This document shows, in pieces, positions 25,347-33,436 of a stretch of 64,000 nt of DNA. A program made the translations under genes and the position numbers. The DNA lies in the NCBI RefSeq assembly GCF_002723835.1, contig NZ_BEWG01000104.1, positions 16,126 through 80,125 of the forward strand. Direction: 5' to 3'. How positions within the stretch are numbered: position 1 is the stretch's first letter; each line of letters starts with the position of its first letter. The stretch is from Mycobacterium sp. shizuoka-1 (GTDB taxonomy: Bacteria > Actinomycetota > Actinomycetes > Mycobacteriales > Mycobacteriaceae). Under the pieces are notes generated by a model that saw only the letters and a program-made list of their open reading frames with translations, was not told where the DNA came from and ran no database searches.

Positions 25347-25680
25347 GTGCTGCTTCGCGGTCGATCCGAGTAACGGACGCCCGCCGTTGCCGGAATTGTG
25401 GCTGGTGAGATCGCTGGCGTTATACCTCAATCAGGACTTACCCGTGTGCACATTTGCTACATCTCTCATGCTAGGCGAGTGCTCAGCGGTTGAAGTGGAC
25501 ACGCGGATGTGAATTTCGCGAAGAATGTGCAGGTAGATGCGTTTCCTCGAAATTTGACTGAAACAAGCTTTGGAGAAATACCGTACGCAATGTTACGTTG
25601 CGGGCCAACCAAGAAGTGGCGCGGGTCTCCCATGCTGGACTGTGCGAGGCTCGTCACAATCGGACGTGTCGGGAGATCCG
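25347..25680. other. 334-bp intergenic region between the two repeat-protein genes
   Basis: No convincing gene. It is less GC-rich than its surroundings. The 3' part holds the paralogous leader: TGTTACGTTGC (25591-25601), TCTCCC (25626-25631) and TGTG...TCACA (25641-25658). A TTGACT (25554-25559) further upstream may belong to an alternative promoter. No clear intrinsic terminator of the first gene was found. Confidence 0.5.
25594..25658 (+). promoter_or_regulatory. Leader elements of repeat protein 2 matching those of paralog 1
   Basis: TACGTT (25594-25599), TCTCCC 32 bp further on, and TGTGCGAGGCTCGTCACA (25641-25658). The last is a variant palindrome with the TGTG/CACA ends but two extra central bases. 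Spacings in paralog 1 are 29 and 16 bp against 32 and 15 bp here. The conservation of order implies common regulation. Confidence 0.45.
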
Positions 25681-28600
25681 TTGAGTTCCAAGAAGCACGC
25701 GGCTCGCCACAGAAAGCAGGCCGGGCGCCATCGCAAGCGCGTTGCCCGCAACCGGACGAGCGCGGCGCGCAACGGGATCTTCGCCGCCGCACTCGGGGTC
25801 GGTCTCGCGGTCGGTGTCGGCCACGGCGTCGCCGCGGCCAGCACCGACGGTTCCTCCTCGGATTCCGGATCCGCCAAGACCGCGGCCGGCAACTCCGGGA
25901 GCAACTCCGCCCCTTCCGCGAACTCCACCCGCAAGGCCGGCACCGCCGGACCTGCGCGCCCCCGCCCGACCGGCAAGCAACCGGCCGCGGACTCCAACAG
26001 CGGTTCCGCGGTAGCGGTCCGGTCGGTGGGCTCAAGCCGGATACCGGCTGCGAGCAGCACGACCACCACCAGCACGACCACCACCAGCACCACCACCACG
26101 ACTGCGGCCGATTCCTCGGCCTCGCCTGCCGAGACCGATCCCGCGACGCCGGCGGCAACCGCCACCGACGGCACCGCGACAGAAACGCCTGCCGAGACAC
26201 CGGCGCCCACGACGACGATCCCCGTTCGGAAGGCCACCTCGGCGAAGGCCGCCGCCGCGGCGGCCACGTCGTCCGCCGCGGTATGGCCGAATTCCGGGGA
26301 CACGGCGGCCGTTCAGGCCGGCGCGGGCCCGATCACCACCCCGGCGCAATACGCCATCCAGACCTCGCTCGACGCCTGGGCCGCCCAGCTGGACGCGTTG
26401 ATGGCGGCCCCGCTGACCGCGGCCAATGGGTGGCTCAAGTTCCCGGTCACGTTCTTGAACGCGTTCTTCAAGCCCTCGATCGTGGTCGACCGGCTGTCCT
26501 ACGGCCTCAATGGCCTGGCCACTCTCATCGACCAGTTCGTGCCTCCGTTCAAGATGGTCGACGGCGCGCCGTCGACGATCACGCAGGCATCGGTGACCGC
26601 CGCGGTGCTCGCGGGTGCGATCGTGCTGTTCAACACTTCGCAGACCGTCGACATCCAGCACTGGATCGAAGAAGCGGTGAGCATCGCCGGAGCATTGCAG
26701 GATATTGCCGCAAACCCGGTCATCAACGGGCTCACCGCGAATGACCTGGACGGCGTCATCGGGGCGGCCAGGGCGGCCTTCCTCGCCCCCGCGAGCGTTC
26801 TGGACATGACCATCGACATCGGTCCGGCGCCGAATCCGGTGTCGCTGATGATGTACGTCGTCGTGGTCACGATTTTCCGGCGGTTCGCCGACGTCGCCAC
26901 CGATCACGGGCCCGTGGTGACCGACATGCAGCAGACCAGCCAGCATCTGCCGGGCGCCAGCGGCACCACCGTGTCGGGTTACGTCCAGTTCTACGACGCC
27001 GACGGCGACCCGATCACCTCATACGGATTCACCGAACCCAACGACAGCCGCTTCACCGTCACCGTGGTCGATGGCACCAACGGGCGGATGAATTGGACTG
27101 TGTGGGACTGGAATCCGCTGGGGCCCACGACTCCCAAGACGCTGACGTTCACACTGACGGTCTTGGCGCAGGGGGACGGCCAGATCAGCGTGTCGAAGCC
27201 GTACATGCCGAACGGCAACGAGACACAAAAAACCGTCACGGTGACCGTCTACTACAACCAGGCCATCGGGACGATGACCAATACGGTCACGAGCACCTCG
27301 GGGCTGGGCGTGGTTCGCGGATCCATCAGCGTGCCGCAGAACTCGGACAATCCGACGACCTTCGCGCTCAGCGGAGCCAGTGGGGGATCGGCCTACACCG
27401 CCAACGGCGGCATCGTCAAGCTCAACGCGACCACGGGCGCCTACACCTACATCCCGAATCGGGCCTCGAGTGCCACGACGGATTCGTTCCAGGTGGTCAG
27501 CACCGACGCCTTCGGCCACACCTACACCACGTCGGTATCGGTACCGGTGAGTTCGGTGTCACCGGTGGCGACATTCAACACCCGGACCGGCACTGTGACC
27601 GGCAATCTGGACATCCCCACCGGCAGTGCCGATACCGGGCTGATGACCTACTCGCTGGGCACCGCTCCCAACGCCGCCAGGGGCACGGTGACGGTGAATG
27701 CCGATGGCACCTTCGTCTACACCAGGTCGGCGACGGCCGGATCGCAGCCCACGACGGACTCGTTCACGATCCTGGGCACGGACAGCACCGGGAAGACAGT
27801 CACCATCGCCGTGGTCAACGTCGACGCCACGATCGGCAACAGTGCGCCGGTGGGCAACGGTGTGACAGTGGGCAGTTCGAAACTGGAGCGGATCGTCGGT
27901 CCGAACGACAAGCAGACCACGACCGGAACTCTGAAAGCGACTGACGCAGACGGTGATCCGGTGACCTGGGCCGCCGGCACATACAGCACCGCTCAGGGCG
28001 GGTCGATCACGGTTGCTGCCAACGGGGCGTTCACCTACACGAACCAGAAGTACGCGTGGTTCGGTGTCTCGGACAGCTATTGGCATGACCATGCTGTCGC
28101 GGGCGACCCCGGTGACACGTTCACCATCAACGTCAGTGACGGGTTCGGCGGCACCACCGCGGTGACCTACGGCATTCCGATCGAGAAGCAGAACGCGACG
28201 CCGACGCTGAGCGGCGGTGTCGCCAGTTCGAGCACCAGCGGCCTCGGGGTGGTGCGCGGCACCATCTCTGGTGGCTCCGACAACGACGGCGACAGCCTGA
28301 CCTACCGCCTGCTCAACACCAGCGGTGGATCGGCGTACACGACCAACGGCGGCATCGTCACGATGAGCGGTACGTCGTTCACCTATATCCCCAAGGTGGG
28401 GGTCACCACGGATTCGTTCCAGGTGCAGGTCGACGACGGCCATGGCGGCGTCACCACCGCGACGGTGACACTGAACGGCCTGACCACACCGTCGCCGCAG
28501 ACCAACACCAACGGCGTGGCCGGTTCCACCACCGGCTCACTGAACGTCCCGGGCGGCGATACCGGGCTTGGGCTGACCTACAGCCTGGGCAGCGGTCCGT

Positions 28601-29487
28601 CGAAGGGCACCGTGGTGGTCAACGCCGACGGCACCTACAGCTACACGCGCAACGGCAGCCTGGGTCACACCACGACCCCGAACGATTCGTTCACCATCAG
28701 GGCCACCGACGCCACCGGCAAGTCGGTGATCATCGCTACGATCAACGTCGCCCCGTCGATCAGCAACAACGCGCCTGCGGTGACCGTCAACGGTGGCACC
28801 GGGACGGTCAACCTGACCTCGCCCGGGTCGTTGAACTCGTCCAGCTATGTGCAGACGATCAACGGAATCACCTTCGCAGTCAGCGACTCCGACGGGGATG
28901 CGCTCTACGTCAACAACAAGTACGACGGCAGCGGTACCACCTTCGCGCTGGCCAGTGGCGGCACCATCACCACCGCCAACGGCGGCACGGTGACGGTGAA
29001 CTCCAACGGGACGATGTCGTACTCGATCACCAAGAACGCGGCGTACTACCACGCCGCGGCTAAGATCGGTGCCTCGGGCACCACCACGACGGACTGGTTC
29101 AACCTGACGGTCACCGATGCGTACGGCGGTACCAGCACGGTCAAGGTGAACGTGCCGGTCTTCGCGGTGAACAGTGCACCGACGTTCGCGTCCGGTTCCT
29201 ACGTCACCGGCCTGTCCGGCACGAAGGTCGTGTGGAACCTCAACGTCGACGATATCGACGGTGACCTTGTCGGCACCAACCGTGGCGGCACCCCCGGCTA
29301 CGACAACAGCAAGGGCGGCAACATCACCGGCAACCTGGATACCGGCGGTGCGAGTTACGGATTCGGCTCGGGGACTCTCACCATCACAGTCCGGGATGGT
29401 TATTACCTCACCAACGCGGACGGCACGATCGCGGTTGACGGTAGCGGGAACAAGATCGTGGCAAGCACCTCGAAGTCGTGGAGCTGA
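25681..29487 (+). CDS. Large secreted VCBS/cadherin-like tandem repeat protein (paralog 2)
   Basis: A 1268-residue paralog of the preceding gene. The TTG start is chosen because GGGAG lies five bases upstream and translation then begins with the basic SSKKHAARHRKQAGRHRKRV, matching the paralog's RHRK-containing signal peptide. A GTG at 25666 is the alternative. After the hydrophobic segment (ALGVGLAVGVGHGVAAAS) come a Ser/Thr-rich linker with STTTT repeats and the shared helical domain (about 220-420). From about 440 to the end there are roughly eight VCBS-like modules with a super-repeat of about 313 residues. The last module (RDGYYLTNADGTIAVDGSG) lacks the canonical ending, as in paralog 1. 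No cell-wall sorting signal seen. Function unknown; probable envelope or secreted protein. Confidence 0.83.
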   Translation: MSSKKHAARHRKQAGRHRKRVARNRTSAARNGIFAAALGVGLAVGVGHGVAAASTDGSSSDSGSAKTAAGNSGSNSAPSANSTRKAGTAGPARPRPTGKQPAADSNSGSAVAVRSVGSSRIPAASSTTTTSTTTTSTTTTTAADSSASPAETDPATPAATATDGTATETPAETPAPTTTIPVRKATSAKAAAAAATSSAAVWPNSGDTAAVQAGAGPITTPAQYAIQTSLDAWAAQLDALMAAPLTAANGWLKFPVTFLNAFFKPSIVVDRLSYGLNGLATLIDQFVPPFKMVDGAPSTITQASVTAAVLAGAIVLFNTSQTVDIQHWIEEAVSIAGALQDIAANPVINGLTANDLDGVIGAARAAFLAPASVLDMTIDIGPAPNPVSLMMYVVVVTIFRRFADVATDHGPVVTDMQQTSQHLPGASGTTVSGYVQFYDADGDPITSYGFTEPNDSRFTVTVVDGTNGRMNWTVWDWNPLGPTTPKTLTFTLTVLAQGDGQISVSKPYMPNGNETQKTVTVTVYYNQAIGTMTNTVTSTSGLGVVRGSISVPQNSDNPTTFALSGASGGSAYTANGGIVKLNATTGAYTYIPNRASSATTDSFQVVSTDAFGHTYTTSVSVPVSSVSPVATFNTRTGTVTGNLDIPTGSADTGLMTYSLGTAPNAARGTVTVNADGTFVYTRSATAGSQPTTDSFTILGTDSTGKTVTIAVVNVDATIGNSAPVGNGVTVGSSKLERIVGPNDKQTTTGTLKATDADGDPVTWAAGTYSTAQGGSITVAANGAFTYTNQKYAWFGVSDSYWHDHAVAGDPGDTFTINVSDGFGGTTAVTYGIPIEKQNATPTLSGGVASSSTSGLGVVRGTISGGSDNDGDSLTYRLLNTSGGSAYTTNGGIVTMSGTSFTYIPKVGVTTDSFQVQVDDGHGGVTTATVTLNGLTTPSPQTNTNGVAGSTTGSLNVPGGDTGLGLTYSLGSGPSKGTVVVNADGTYSYTRNGSLGHTTTPNDSFTIRATDATGKSVIIATINVAPSISNNAPAVTVNGGTGTVNLTSPGSLNSSSYVQTINGITFAVSDSDGDALYVNNKYDGSGTTFALASGGTITTANGGTVTVNSNGTMSYSITKNAAYYHAAAKIGASGTTTTDWFNLTVTDAYGGTSTVKVNVPVFAVNSAPTFASGSYVTGLSGTKVVWNLNVDDIDGDLVGTNRGGTPGYDNSKGGNITGNLDTGGASYGFGSGTLTITVRDGYYLTNADGTIAVDGSGNKIVASTSKSWS
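26056..26100 (+). repeat. Three tandem 15-bp units encoding STTTT
   Basis: AGCACGACCACCACC occurs twice in a row (26056-26085), followed by a third copy with two changes (26086-26100). The unit is a multiple of three, so gain or loss of copies would change linker length without a frameshift. Confidence 0.8.
28339..28403 (+). repeat. 65-bp segment nearly identical to 24261-24325
   Basis: Partner of the segment in paralog 1. A crossover between the direct copies would delete 4078 bp and fuse the two genes in frame. Confidence 0.7.
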
Positions 29488-29494
29488 CGCCTCC

Positions 29495-30880
29495 CTAGAG
29501 CCCCGCGAGCTGGGGCAGGGTGGCGTGGGCGATCAGGAAGTAGATGATCAGCCCGGTGCCGTCGACGATGGTCGCGATCATCGGCCCCGACACCACCGCC
29601 GGGTCGACCCGCAGCTTCTTGAGTAGCGGCGGCAGAACCGAGGCCACGATCGAGGCCCACAGCACGATCGCGGCGACCGTCAACGACACCGTGATGGTCA
29701 CCTGGGGGCCGACGCCGAGGGTCCAGGCGCGGATGACCGCGGCCAGCGCCATGGTCGCGGCGATCAGGAAGCCGGTCGACACCTCCTTGGCCAGGATCTT
29801 GGGCACGTCACGCAGCCGGACCTGGCCGGTTCCCATCGCCCGCACCAGCGTGGTGGTGATCTGGGTGCCGGTGTTGCCACCGGTCCCGATGAGCAATGGG
29901 ATGAAGAACGCCAACGCAACGACGGCTTCCAGCTCGTCCTCGAACGCGCGCAGCACGGTGCCGATGTAGGCCTCGGCCACGAACAACACGAGCAGCCAGA
30001 CGATTCGCTTGCGCCACAAGCGATATGGCGAGGCCCGCAGATAGGGGACTTCCAGCGGGGCCGACCCGCCCTGTCGCTCGGCGTCCCTGGTCGCCTCGGC
30101 GTCGATGATGTCGGCCGCCGTGTCGGCGGTCAGAACGCCGAGCAGCCTGCGCTGATCGTCTACCACGGGCAGCGCGGCCAGGTCGTAGTCCACCAGTGAC
30201 TGGGCGGCCTGCTCGGCGCCGGTCAGCGGACCCACCCAGACGGGGTCCAGGCTGGTCAGTTCGGCGACGGTCTGCTCCGGCTGGGCCAGCACCAGGTCCT
30301 GGAACTCCAGGAATCCGATCAGCCGGCGGTCGGCGTCGGTGACGTAGATCAGCGCACCGGGACGGGCTCGGCCGCGCATCTGCGCGCTCTGGGCACGTAC
30401 CAGTGCCTCGGCGTCGACGGCGGTGACGGCGTCCGGGATGGTGAAGACGTCGGGCAGCATGTGTGCGGCCACCGACGTCGGCGGCCACGTCAGAACCTCG
30501 CGCAGCACGTCGGCCTGTGCTGCGCCGATCTGGTCGAGCAGCGTCTCGCGGGCCGAATTCGGCAGTCGCCGAAGGATTTCGGCGGCCACGTCGGTGTCGA
30601 TCGTCGCCAGCCACCGTGCCGACTGCGCGGTGTCGGCCGCCTGCACGATCCGGTGCGCCAGGTCGGCGTCGACCGACCCGAGCAGCTCCGGGCCCGTTTC
30701 GGCGTCGAGCAGCGAGACGAAGGTGGTCAGCTTCTCCCGCGAGATCGCACCGACCTGGCGGCTTCGCTCGACGGATCCGACCGAGCGCAACCACTGGCCG
30801 ACCGCCTCGGGTGAGTTCAGCTCGCCGGCGCGCACCGGCAGGACGCCGAGCACGCCGACATCGAGACCAAGTCCCCTCAT
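29495..30880 (-). CDS. mgtE: MgtE-type magnesium transporter
   Basis: A 461-residue Mg2+ channel/transporter. Domains in order: N-terminal superhelical MgtE_N domain (about 1-130, with repeated I-L-R-R-L-P type helices), a CBS pair (about 135-260, e.g. GALIYVTDADRRLIGFLEF and DLAALPVVDDQRRLLGVLTA), a plug helix, and five membrane helices. The channel motif is IGTGGNTGTQITTT. The start at 30880 is supported by GAGGAG six bases upstream; the in-frame ATG at 30922 lacks one. The stop is seven bases from the convergent repeat-protein gene. Confidence 0.93.
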   Translation of the reverse strand: MRGLGLDVGVLGVLPVRAGELNSPEAVGQWLRSVGSVERSRQVGAISREKLTTFVSLLDAETGPELLGSVDADLAHRIVQAADTAQSARWLATIDTDVAAEILRRLPNSARETLLDQIGAAQADVLREVLTWPPTSVAAHMLPDVFTIPDAVTAVDAEALVRAQSAQMRGRARPGALIYVTDADRRLIGFLEFQDLVLAQPEQTVAELTSLDPVWVGPLTGAEQAAQSLVDYDLAALPVVDDQRRLLGVLTADTAADIIDAEATRDAERQGGSAPLEVPYLRASPYRLWRKRIVWLLVLFVAEAYIGTVLRAFEDELEAVVALAFFIPLLIGTGGNTGTQITTTLVRAMGTGQVRLRDVPKILAKEVSTGFLIAATMALAAVIRAWTLGVGPQVTITVSLTVAAIVLWASIVASVLPPLLKKLRVDPAVVSGPMIATIVDGTGLIIYFLIAHATLPQLAGL

Positions 30881-31157
30881 CGCACTCCTCAGGGTTGTGG
30901 GGTCGCAGGTATCAGATCGCACCCGCGCTGCATCGAGCCCGCCGAGCGGGCCGGACCCACCATGAGTTCATCTGGGGTTCACCTCAGGGTCCCGTCCTGT
31001 CACGTACGTCACACCGCGCACCTGGCCTGCGGATATCGGCGGTCGGCGGCGCCGAACCGGCCGGCGGGCGACCGTTGACCAGGACGGGCAATATTCGCCA
31101 GGGCGCGGTGGTTCATACTGTCTACAAGCAGCATCAGGACATGGGTAGGCGGCAGAG
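30881..31157. other. 277-bp divergent region mgtE/ribA2
   Basis: Both genes are transcribed outward. A TACTGT box (31116-31121) lies upstream of ribA2. No FMN riboswitch consensus (no AGGG..., GATCTGG or AGAGTC-type pieces) and no Mg-sensing leader could be recognised. Otherwise nothing clear. Confidence 0.4.
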
Positions 31158-32429
31158 ATGACGAGGCTGGACACCGTCGAACGGGCGGTTGCCGATATCG
31201 CGGCGGGCAAGGCCGTCGTCGTCATCGATGACGAGGACCGCGAGAACGAGGGTGACCTGATCTTCGCCGCCGAGAAGGCGACACCGGAGCTGGTCGCGTT
31301 CATGGTCCGCTACACCTCCGGTTACCTGTGTGTTCCGCTGTCCGGTGAGATCTGCGACAAGCTCGGCCTGCTGCCGATGTACGCGGTCAACCAGGACAAG
31401 CACGGCACCGCCTACACCGTCACGGTGGACGCGAAAAACGGTGTGGGAACTGGTATCTCGGCTGCCGATCGGGCCACCACGATGCGACTGCTTGCCGATC
31501 CGACCAGCGTCGCCGAGGATTTCAGCAAGCCGGGCCACGTCGTGCCGCTGCGCGCCAAGGACGGCGGGGTGCTGCGCCGACCCGGTCACACCGAGGCCGC
31601 CGTCGACCTGGCCCGGCTGGCCGGATTGCAGCCCGCGGGCGCCATCTGCGAGATCGTCAGTCAGAAGGACGACGGCTCGATGGCCCAGACCGATGAGCTG
31701 CGGGTGTTCGCAGACGAACACGACCTGGCCCTGATCTCGATCGCGGACCTGATCGAGTGGCGGCGCAAGCACGAGAAGCACATCGAGCGGATCGCCGAGG
31801 CGCGGATCCCGACCCGCCATGGCGAGTTCCGGGCGGTCGGTTATTCCAGCATGTACGAAGAGGTGGAGCACGTCGCGCTGGTCAGGGGCGATATCGCGGG
31901 GCCGGAGAACGACGGTCATGACGTGCTGGTGCGGGTGCACTCGGAGTGCCTGACCGGTGACGTGTTCGGCTCGCGGCGGTGTGACTGCGGTCCACAGCTG
32001 GATGCGGCGCTGGCGATGGTGGCCCGCGAGGGCCGCGGCATCGTGCTCTACATGCGCGGCCACGAGGGTCGCGGCATCGGCCTGATGCACAAGCTGCAGG
32101 CCTACCAGCTGCAGGACGCCGGCGCCGACACCGTCGACGCGAACCTGGAGCTGGGGTTACCTGCCGACGCGCGCGACTACGGCATCGGTGCGCAGATCCT
32201 GGTGGACCTCGGCGTCCGCTCCATGCGGCTGCTGACCAACAACCCGGCCAAGCGGGTGGGTCTGGACGGCTACGGGCTGCACATCATCGAGCGGGTGCCG
32301 CTGCCGGTGCGCGCCAACGCCGAGAACATCCGCTACCTGATGACCAAGCGTGACCGGATGGGTCACGACCTGACCGGCCTCGAGGACTACGACGACGCCG
32401 TGCCGGGCGATCTCGGCGGGGCCCTCTGA
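31158..32429 (+). CDS. ribBA: Bifunctional 3,4-dihydroxy-2-butanone-4-phosphate synthase / GTP cyclohydrolase II
   Basis: Supplies both precursors of riboflavin, from ribulose 5-phosphate (N-terminal half) and from GTP (C-terminal half). The 423 residues show the RibB acidic loop DDEDRENEGDLIFAAEKATP near residue 26. The GCHII zinc motif is RVHSECLTGDVFGSRRCDCG near residue 257, and its GTP site is MRGHEGRGIGLMHKL. Called ribA2 in M. tuberculosis. It is followed after one base by ribH. Confidence 0.95.
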   Translation: MTRLDTVERAVADIAAGKAVVVIDDEDRENEGDLIFAAEKATPELVAFMVRYTSGYLCVPLSGEICDKLGLLPMYAVNQDKHGTAYTVTVDAKNGVGTGISAADRATTMRLLADPTSVAEDFSKPGHVVPLRAKDGGVLRRPGHTEAAVDLARLAGLQPAGAICEIVSQKDDGSMAQTDELRVFADEHDLALISIADLIEWRRKHEKHIERIAEARIPTRHGEFRAVGYSSMYEEVEHVALVRGDIAGPENDGHDVLVRVHSECLTGDVFGSRRCDCGPQLDAALAMVAREGRGIVLYMRGHEGRGIGLMHKLQAYQLQDAGADTVDANLELGLPADARDYGIGAQILVDLGVRSMRLLTNNPAKRVGLDGYGLHIIERVPLPVRANAENIRYLMTKRDRMGHDLTGLEDYDDAVPGDLGGAL

Positions 32430-32430
32430 T

Positions 32431-32910
32431 ATGAGTGGTGGCGCAGGCGTTCCCGACTTTCCGGAGATGGACGCCTCCGACGTGTCGCTGGCGATCGTGG
32501 CCAGTACCTGGCATTCGAAGATCTGCAATGCGCTGCTCGACGGCGCCCGGCGGGTGGCCGAGGACGCCGGGGTGCCGAGCCCGACCGTGGTGCGAGTTCT
32601 CGGCGCCATCGAAATCCCGGTCGTGGCACAAGAACTCGCCCGCACCCATGACGCGGTCGTCGCGCTCGGGGTGGTGATCCGGGGCCAGACGCCGCATTTC
32701 GACTATGTCTGCGATGCCGTCACGCAGGGGCTCACCCGGGTGTCGCTGGACGCGTCGACGCCGGTGGCCAACGGGGTGCTCACCACCAACGACGAGGAAC
32801 AGGCGCTGGACCGGGCCGGGCTGCCCGGTTCGGCAGAGGACAAAGGTGCCCAGGCCGCCGCGGCCGCGTTGTCGACGGCGTTGACCCTGCGGCACCTGCG
32901 CGGGGCATGA
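32431..32910 (+). CDS. ribH: 6,7-dimethyl-8-ribityllumazine synthase
   Basis: Condenses the butanone phosphate with the ribityl-pyrimidine to give lumazine, the substrate of RibE. The 159 residues have the usual length. Family motifs: VASTWHSKICNALLDGA (N-terminal strand and substrate loop), VALGVVIRGQTPHFDYV with the catalytic His region, and NGVLTTNDEEQALDRAG. It directly follows ribBA and overlaps the next gene by four bases. Confidence 0.95.
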   Translation: MSGGAGVPDFPEMDASDVSLAIVASTWHSKICNALLDGARRVAEDAGVPSPTVVRVLGAIEIPVVAQELARTHDAVVALGVVIRGQTPHFDYVCDAVTQGLTRVSLDASTPVANGVLTTNDEEQALDRAGLPGSAEDKGAQAAAAALSTALTLRHLRGA

Positions 32911-33371
32911 CCGCGGCGAACGAGCGCTGGGATGTCGTGGTGCGGCCGCGCCGCATGCCGTACGTCGCCTACACCGCGGCGTTCGTGATCGCGACGGCGG
33001 GCATCGTGGTCGGGTTCCTGTTGAAGATCCGCTATACCGGGGCGATCATCCAGACCGCCGATCAGGTGGCGATGGGCGCCCTCGGAGTGATCCTGGCCGG
33101 GGCGATCCTGCTGCTGGCGATGCCGCGGATGCGTATCGGTCCGGCCGGCATCGGGGTGCGCAACGTCCTGGTCGAGCGGGTCGTGCCGTGGAACGAGGTG
33201 ATGGGCGTGTCCTTCCCGGAGGGCGCGCGATGGGCGCGGGTGGATCTGGCCCACTACGAATACCTTCCGGTGTTCGCGATCCAGTCCGTCGACGGCGAGC
33301 GCGCCGTGGCGGCGATGGACACGCTGCGCACCTCGCTGGCCACTTACCGGCCCGACCTGGCTGGATCCTGA
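32907..33371 (+). CDS. PH-domain (bPH) membrane protein, Rv1417-like
   Basis: A 154-residue protein with two predicted membrane helices (about 19-42 and 53-73). A bacterial PH-type domain follows (about 78-140: IGPAGIGVRNVLVERVVPWN). Function unknown; its position directly after ribH (ATGA overlap) is conserved in mycobacteria from memory, but a role in riboflavin synthesis is not established. Confidence 0.8.
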   Translation: MTAANERWDVVVRPRRMPYVAYTAAFVIATAGIVVGFLLKIRYTGAIIQTADQVAMGALGVILAGAILLLAMPRMRIGPAGIGVRNVLVERVVPWNEVMGVSFPEGARWARVDLAHYEYLPVFAIQSVDGERAVAAMDTLRTSLATYRPDLAGS

Positions 33372-33423
33372 TACCCGGCTTCCGGCGACCCCGGAGGTGT
33401 CACGGCGGCCATCTGGCACACCT

Positions 33424-33429
33424 TAGGCT
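33424..33429 (+). promoter_or_regulatory. -10 box for uvrC (leaderless)
   Basis: TAGGCT followed by seven nt and the GTG start. No ribosome binding site is present in those seven bases. Confidence 0.45.
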
Positions 33430-33436
33430 GGAGAGC

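Noticed and set aside
25509..26744. Plus-strand 411-codon open frame overlapping the start of repeat protein 2
   Set aside because: Arg/Gly-rich frame-shifted shadow; the other frame encodes a signal peptide and a domain shared with the paralog.
22800..29487. CRISPR-like periodic repeats
   Set aside because: The repetition is protein-coding, with diverged modules of about 300 bp and no short identical repeats with unique spacers.
30881..31157. FMN riboswitch before ribBA (also considered before ribE)
   Set aside because: None of the conserved FMN-aptamer segments could be found in either leader; ribE appears leaderless.
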